Shown: positions 59,795-64,000 of the stretch, one piece after another
How the letters are laid out: each line of letters opens with the position of its first letter
How positions within the stretch are numbered: the stretch's first letter is position 1
Assembly (NCBI RefSeq): GCF_902833045.1
Contig: NZ_CADFDU010000008.1
Coordinates: 62,001-126,000 of the forward strand
Reading direction: 5' to 3'
From: Burkholderia sp. BCC0322
GTDB lineage: Bacteria; Pseudomonadota; Gammaproteobacteria; Burkholderiales; Burkholderiaceae
DNA: 64,000 nucleotides
Made by a program: the position numbers and the translations under genes
The notes under the pieces: generated by a model
Told to the model about the DNA's origin: nothing
Databases searched by the model: none
The model's input: the letters and a program-made list of their open reading frames with translations, nothing else

Positions 59795-60307
59795 TTACTG
59801 GTAGCGGACGGTGAAGTTCGCGACGCCTTCGGCGGTACCCGGCGTCACGCCGGCTGCGGTCGCTTCGTACATGGCCGCGAAGCGTGCGATGTTCGTGCCG
59901 TTCTGCAGCACGGTCGGTGCCTTCTGCTCGGCGCCGTTGTCGAGGTATTCGCCCGACGCTGCCTGCAGGCGGATGCCGACGTTGGTTGCCGAACCGATCG
60001 TCGCGAGCAGCTTCGGCTGGCCTGCGCTCGACGTGCCCGTGAACGTGAAGTACGCGTTCTGCGCGACGCTCGTGTCGCAATCGGTCAGCTTGATGTCGAA
60101 GTTGGTCGGCGTGGACTTGTCGCCAGCCTGCTTGAACACGTTGGTCGGCACCTTGCCGAGGTTCACGGTCTGGTTGACCGAACCCGAATCGATGCCGCAT
60201 GCGCCCGCGACGATCTCGCCCGTGAAGTTGATCGTGCCGGTGCCCGCTGCGAAGGCCGAGGTCGACAGGGCTGCGAGTGCGACAGCGGTCAGGAGGGATT
60301 TTTTCAT
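59795..60307 (-). CDS. Major fimbrial subunit (type 1-like pilin)
   Basis: 170 residues. Signal peptide MKKSLLTAVALAALSTSAFA. The mature protein begins AGTGTINFTGEIVAGACGID, with the conserved Cys37 and Cys77 pair forming the pilin disulfide, and ends with the beta-zipper VANFTVRYQ. Size and motifs are those of FimA-type pilins. It is the first gene of the operon and is separated from the usher by a hairpin. The ATG at 60307 is the only sensible start. Confidence 0.94.
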   Translation of the reverse strand: MKKSLLTAVALAALSTSAFAAGTGTINFTGEIVAGACGIDSGSVNQTVNLGKVPTNVFKQAGDKSTPTNFDIKLTDCDTSVAQNAYFTFTGTSSAGQPKLLATIGSATNVGIRLQAASGEYLDNGAEQKAPTVLQNGTNIARFAAMYEATAAGVTPGTAEGVANFTVRYQ

Positions 60308-61144
60308 GACATTACCCGTAAGGAGTGCAAATGGAGTAGATGACGTGGCGGACACAAACGGCAGCGCATGGTTGGCTTCCGTCCGTCACGAGGCCGCATT
60401 ATCGAGATAATCGTGAAAGTTTTTTGTAAATCATTGTCAAATGCTTCTGACAATGTTCGATTTATCCCTCTAAACCCATACCACTTCCCACCCGCTTTCA
60501 ATCCAGAGATTTTTATCCGCAGTCCTTTTTTATTCTCTGGAAGCGATTGAAGATTAAAGATATTTTCGATCGGCAGTCGCCACCCACCTGCTCCCCCTTG
60601 CTGGCATTGGCTCCATACAAATCATCCGGGAAAAAGACAAAATCTTGTCCAACGCCGCCATCGTTGCCTGACGACAACGCCAATATCAAATCATTTTCAA
60701 CAAACAGGAAATTAAATCGCAACTCAATCAATATGATTCTTTCGCGCAAACGATTGCGATGCGAATACAAACGTTTTACCGCGACATTTTGCCGCCCTCA
60801 TTATTTCCAATACGTGGTTAATTCGATTGTCAATTCAGGATCGTAAGTCGCACATATGCACGGTCGCCGGAACCAGACATCCGGACCGCATCGCATGGGA
60901 GAAAGAAGCCGAAATGACCCGCACACGTTTGCGCGGGATGGCGACACGAGCGGTCGCAAGACGAGGGCTGTTCCGGAACGTGTACGTGCGCGTTGCGGCA
61001 GGATGACGAACGTCCTGGCCGGCCTGTCGGTGGGGAACGCTATCGCTGGAACAGCGGTATGGATCGAAGGAAGCGGCGGCGGCACGTCGAAGCGTACCGC
61101 CGCCGCCATGCCGCCAGGGGCGTTGTCGCGTCAGGCGACGGGCA
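60308..61144. other. AT-rich intergenic region upstream of the fimbrial operon
   Basis: 837 bp without a supported gene. From about 60380 to 60850 the base composition is strikingly AT-rich (long T and A runs) against the GC-rich window; beyond 60860 it returns to normal. Open frames of 85 (60513-60770, minus) and 99 codons (60547-60846, plus) overlap each other and have no ribosome site or recognisable family. The region must hold the pilin promoter. It resembles H-NS-bound regulatory DNA or recently acquired sequence. Confidence 0.6.
60432..60455. promoter_or_regulatory. Inverted repeat upstream of the pilin gene
   Basis: CATTGTCA (60432-60439) and TGACAATG (60448-60455) are perfect 8-bp arms with an 8-bp spacer, about 125-150 bp before the pilin ATG. 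Symmetry and position suggest a regulator site for fimbrial expression. Confidence 0.45.
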
Positions 61145-62605
61145 TTACGCGGAAGCCGCGGCCTCCGCCGACGCCGGCGACCAGCCGCCGCCGAGCGCAC
61201 GGTACAGCGTAATCGCATTCGCGAGCCGGAGCTGCTTGAGCCGGATCAGCTCCTGCCCCGACTCGTACGTGCTGCGCTGCGCGTCGAGCAGTTCGAGATA
61301 CGTCGCGACACCGCCCGCGAAGCGACGCTCCGCGAGCTTCAGCCGCGCGCCGTCGGCCGCATGGACGTCCTGCTGCGCGCCAAGCTGGCGATCGATCCAG
61401 TCGCGCGCGGCGAATGCATCGGCCACTTCGCGGAACGCGGTCTGCACCGTCTTCTCGTAATCGGCAACCGCGATGTGCTTGCGCGCGTTCGCGACATCGA
61501 GGTTCGCGCGATTGCGTCCGCCCGCGAAGATCGGCAGCGTGATGCGCGGTGAGAACGTCCACACGCTCGTGCCGCCGGTAAACAGGCTCGACAATGCGTC
61601 GCTGACCGAGCCGTAGTCGCTCGTCAGCGTGATGCGCGGGAAGAACGCCGCGCGCGCGGCGCCGATCTGCGCGTTGGCAGCCTTGAGCCGCGCCTCTGCC
61701 TGCCGGATGTCCGGCCGCCGTTCGAGCAGCGTACTCGGTGCGCCGGGCGCCACCGGCGCGATCGACAGCGTGTCGAGCGCGGTCGTGTCGCCGGGTGCGT
61801 TGCGCGCGAAGTCGCCCGCGAGCAACTGCAACGCCCGCACGGACTGCGCATGATCGCGCTGCAGCGCGGCCTGCGACGCGCGCGCGGATGCCACCAGCAT
61901 CTCGGCCGAGCGCAGCTCGATCGCATCGCTCGTGCCGGCCGCATAGCGGCGCTGCGTGAGCGCGGCCATCCGTTCGCGCGCATCCAGCGTGCGCTGCGCC
62001 AGCGCGAGCTGCTCGCGCAGCGAGCGCTCCGACACATAGGCGAGCGCCACGTCGGCGATCACGCCGATGCGAACCGTGCGTTGCGCGTTCGCCGTCGCGA
62101 AGTATTCGGCGAGTGCCGCGTCGGACAGGCTGCGCACGCGGCCGAACAGGTCGAGCTCGTACGCGCTGACGCCGACGCCCGCGCGATACAGCCCGCTGAT
62201 CGCGCTTTCGCGCACGACCGGGTCGTACTGCCGTGCACGGTCGTAGCCCAGGTTCGCATCGACCGACGGCATCAGGTCCGCGCGCTGCACGCCGTACAGC
62301 GCACGCGCTTCCTCGAGACGGCCGGCCGCGACCCGCAGGTCGCGGTTGTTCGCGAGCGCCGCATCGATCCACGCCTGCAACGCGGCGTCGGTAAAGTAGG
62401 CGCGCCAGTCGTCGAGCAGCGCGGCGGCGTCGGGCGACACCTCGGCCGCCGGCGCGGCACTGCCGTCGACCGGCGCATAGGTCGACGGCACCGGCGCCGC
62501 CGGCCGCTCGTAGCGCGGCGCGAGCGTGCAACCGGCCAGCGCGAGCGCGGCGGCCAGCGCAACCTGAACCCGCAGCGCGGCGCGTGCATTCAGCGCAAAC
62601 ATCAT
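61145..62605 (-). CDS. Outer-membrane efflux lipoprotein (NodT/OprM family)
   Basis: 486 residues. Lipobox LALAGC (Cys near 26), then TolC-type coiled-coil repeats: ALVNNRDLRVAAG-like ALANNRDLRVAAGRLEEAR, YELDLFGRVRSLSDAA, and in the second half LERRPDIRQAEARLKAANAQIGAARAAFFP with the family's RPDI motif. It is the channel of the tripartite pump and is coupled to the RND gene by an ATGA overlap; ATGs at 62605 and 62602 both fit. In B. cepacia complex genomes this position is held by the AmrAB-OprA-like system. Confidence 0.9.
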   Translation of the reverse strand: MMFALNARAALRVQVALAAALALAGCTLAPRYERPAAPVPSTYAPVDGSAAPAAEVSPDAAALLDDWRAYFTDAALQAWIDAALANNRDLRVAAGRLEEARALYGVQRADLMPSVDANLGYDRARQYDPVVRESAISGLYRAGVGVSAYELDLFGRVRSLSDAALAEYFATANAQRTVRIGVIADVALAYVSERSLREQLALAQRTLDARERMAALTQRRYAAGTSDAIELRSAEMLVASARASQAALQRDHAQSVRALQLLAGDFARNAPGDTTALDTLSIAPVAPGAPSTLLERRPDIRQAEARLKAANAQIGAARAAFFPRITLTSDYGSVSDALSSLFTGGTSVWTFSPRITLPIFAGGRNRANLDVANARKHIAVADYEKTVQTAFREVADAFAARDWIDRQLGAQQDVHAADGARLKLAERRFAGGVATYLELLDAQRSTYESGQELIRLKQLRLANAITLYRALGGGWSPASAEAAASA

Positions 62606-64000
62606 TGAGAACCCTCCATCGTCGCCGGCTGCGCCCCGCCGCGCCGGCGCGGGCCGACGTCGAACAGGCGGCCGACGATCACGAAAAACAGCGGGACGAG
62701 GAACACCGCGAGCACGGTCGCCGTGATCACGCCGCCGAGCACGCCGGTGCCGATCGCCATCTGCGCGCCGGACGCGGCGCCCGACGCGAACGCGAGCGGC
62801 AGCACGCCGACGCCGAACGCGAGCGACGTCATCACGATCGGCCGCAGCCGCAGGCGCGCGGCCTCGAGCGCCGCGTCGACGAGCGACATGCGCTGCGCGA
62901 CCAGGTCCTTCGCGACTTCGACGATCAGGATCGCGTTCTTCGCGGACAACCCGATCGTCGCGATCAGCCCGACCTTGAAGTAGATGTCGTTCGGCATCAT
63001 CCGCAGCGTGACGCCGAGCACCGCACCGATCACGCCAAGCGGCACGACCAGCATCACCGCGAACGGGATCGACCAGCTCTCGTACAGCGCCGCGAGCGCG
63101 AGGAACACGACGAGCACCGACAGCGCGAACAGCATCGGCGCTTGCGCACCCGACAGCCGCTCCTCGAACGACTGCCCCGACCACGAGAAGCCGGTGCCGG
63201 CCGGCAGTTTCCCGGCGAGCCGCTCGATCGCGGTCATCGCCTCGCCGCTGCTGTGGCCTGCCGCGGCCGAGCCGTTGATCGTGAACGACGGATAGCCGTT
63301 GTAGCGCGTGAGCTGCGGCGGCCCCATCGTCCAGTGCAGCGTCGTGAACGCCGCGAGCGGCACCATCTCGCCATGCGTGTTGCGCACGCGCAGCTTCTTC
63401 ACGTCCTCCGGATCGAGCCGGTGCAGCCCGTCGGCCTGCACGACCACGCGCCGCACCTGCGTGCCGTGCATGAAGTCGCCGATATAGTCGGAGCCGAACA
63501 TCACCGCGAGCGTCGTGTTGATCTCGTCCATCGACACGCCGAGCGCGGACGCCTTCGCGCGATCGATGTCGAGCTTCAACTGCGGCGCGTCCTGCGTGCC
63601 GGCGAACATCAGGTCGGTCAGCGCCGGATCCTTGCGGCCTGTCGCGAGCAGTTGCTCGCGCGCGGCGCTGAACGTCGCGTAGTCGAGCCCGCCGCGGTTC
63701 TGCAAACGGAAGTCGAAACCGCTCGACGAGCCGAGATCGGGCAGCGCCGGCGAGTTCATCGCGAACACCGTCGTGTTCGGCGTGCTCGCGAAGCGCTCGT
63801 TGATGCGCGCGACGATCGCCTGCACGTGAGTGTCTTCGCGCTTGCGCTCCTTCCAGTTTTTCAGCGTGACGAAGATCATCCCGCCGTTCGGCCCCTCGCC
63901 GTACAGGTTGAAGCCGCCAAGCGCATACGTGAACGCGGCCGGCTCGTCGCGGCGGATGGCCGACTCGACCTCCCGCACGCTCTGCATCGTTTCCGCGAGC
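62602..64000 (-). CDS. amrB: RND efflux pump inner-membrane protein, AmrB/AcrB type (5' end beyond window)
   Basis: About 465 C-terminal codons are visible; HAE1 RND proteins are about 1050 residues. Seen are the porter-domain sequence GLDYATFSAAREQLL, DQVRRVVVQAD-like TQVRRVVVQADGLHRLDPED, FTINGSAAAGHSSGEAM, and the C-terminal six-helix block with ALYESWSIPFAVMLVVPLGV, NAILIVEVAKDL and RLRPIVMTSLAFGVGVLPLA. It exports drugs using the proton gradient with a periplasmic adaptor (outside the window) and the OprM-like channel that follows. The symbol is inferred from gene neighbourhood. Confidence 0.85.
   Translation of the reverse strand, partial: LAETMQSVREVESAIRRDEPAAFTYALGGFNLYGEGPNGGMIFVTLKNWKERKREDTHVQAIVARINERFASTPNTTVFAMNSPALPDLGSSSGFDFRLQNRGGLDYATFSAAREQLLATGRKDPALTDLMFAGTQDAPQLKLDIDRAKASALGVSMDEINTTLAVMFGSDYIGDFMHGTQVRRVVVQADGLHRLDPEDVKKLRVRNTHGEMVPLAAFTTLHWTMGPPQLTRYNGYPSFTINGSAAAGHSSGEAMTAIERLAGKLPAGTGFSWSGQSFEERLSGAQAPMLFALSVLVVFLALAALYESWSIPFAVMLVVPLGVIGAVLGVTLRMMPNDIYFKVGLIATIGLSAKNAILIVEVAKDLVAQRMSLVDAALEAARLRLRPIVMTSLAFGVGVLPLAFASGAASGAQMAIGTGVLGGVITATVLAVFLVPLFFVIVGRLFDVGPRRRGGAQPATMEGSQ

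Noticed and set aside
60513-60846. Two overlapping short frames (85 and 99 codons) in the AT-rich region
   Set aside because: They lie on opposite strands over the same bases and lack ribosome sites, signal peptides or recognisable similarity.
61073-61106. GC-rich inverted repeat after the efflux lipoprotein gene as a terminator
   Set aside because: The arms are simple GGC/GCC runs with a long loop and no T-tract; it could be chance in GC-rich DNA.
1-64000. CRISPR arrays, tRNA/rRNA genes, insertion sequences or integrases
   Set aside because: None seen. Repeats are confined to NRPS domains and short regulatory palindromes, and no transposase or integrase motif was found.

Overview
The window is high-GC, with dense head-to-tail genes and GTG starts. 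It looks like a chromosomal segment of a Burkholderia species, most likely of the B. cepacia complex. The strongest reason is a complete ornibactin siderophore locus (orbS to orbL, about 22.8-53.2 kb) in the gene order known from that group. A cobalamin cluster lies on one side of it, and chaperone-usher fimbriae plus an RND efflux system lie on the other.

Layout. 0.0-4.8 kb: a minus-strand catabolic cluster (family III CoA-transferase, CitMHS-type transporter, acyl-CoA dehydrogenase, IclR regulator) with a palindrome in its promoter region. 4.9-7.4 kb: small housekeeping or unknown genes (secreted peptide, NUDIX hydrolase, LMW-PTP-like protein, DUF1993, YaiI/DUF188). 7.4-18.3 kb: cobalamin genes in two divergent arms, each headed by its own cobalamin riboswitch. 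The minus arm is a 38-codon Cys-containing ORF, cobW, cobN, chlI and a VWA (ChlD-type) frame. The plus arm is cobA, cobE, cobO and cobB. The chlI end carries a slippery A7 heptamer, a 6-nt spacer and a long stem-loop. This predicts -1 frameshifting that would make both a ChlI and a ChlI-ChlD fusion from one gene. 18.3-22.7 kb: a ParD-like remnant, an M20 amidohydrolase, an AbiEi/AbiEii type IV toxin-antitoxin pair and a degenerate VapBC pair.

22.8-53.3 kb: the ornibactin locus. The ECF sigma factor gene orbS has a Fur-box-like promoter. Three further promoters (before orbH, orbE and orbI) share TAAAwA-N15-CGTC, the expected OrbS signature. orbH-G-C-D-F-B encode an MbtH protein, an aspartate-hydroxylase-like dioxygenase, ABC import and a ferric-siderophore reductase. 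orbE (plus strand) is the exporter. orbI and orbJ are the NRPSs. orbK, pvdA, orbA, pvdF and orbL supply acylation, ornithine hydroxylation, the outer-membrane receptor and formylation. The modules (A-T-C-A-T-E-C-A-T plus C-A-T-C-T) fit a tetrapeptide with a D-residue at position 2, released by a condensation domain onto putrescine and not by a thioesterase.

53.5-64 kb: two small His/Asp-rich exported proteins, a HAF-repeat protein, a four-gene chaperone-usher operon (pilin, usher, chaperone, adhesin-like subunit) behind an unusually AT-rich 0.5 kb, then an outer-membrane efflux lipoprotein and the 3' part of an RND pump gene that runs off the window.
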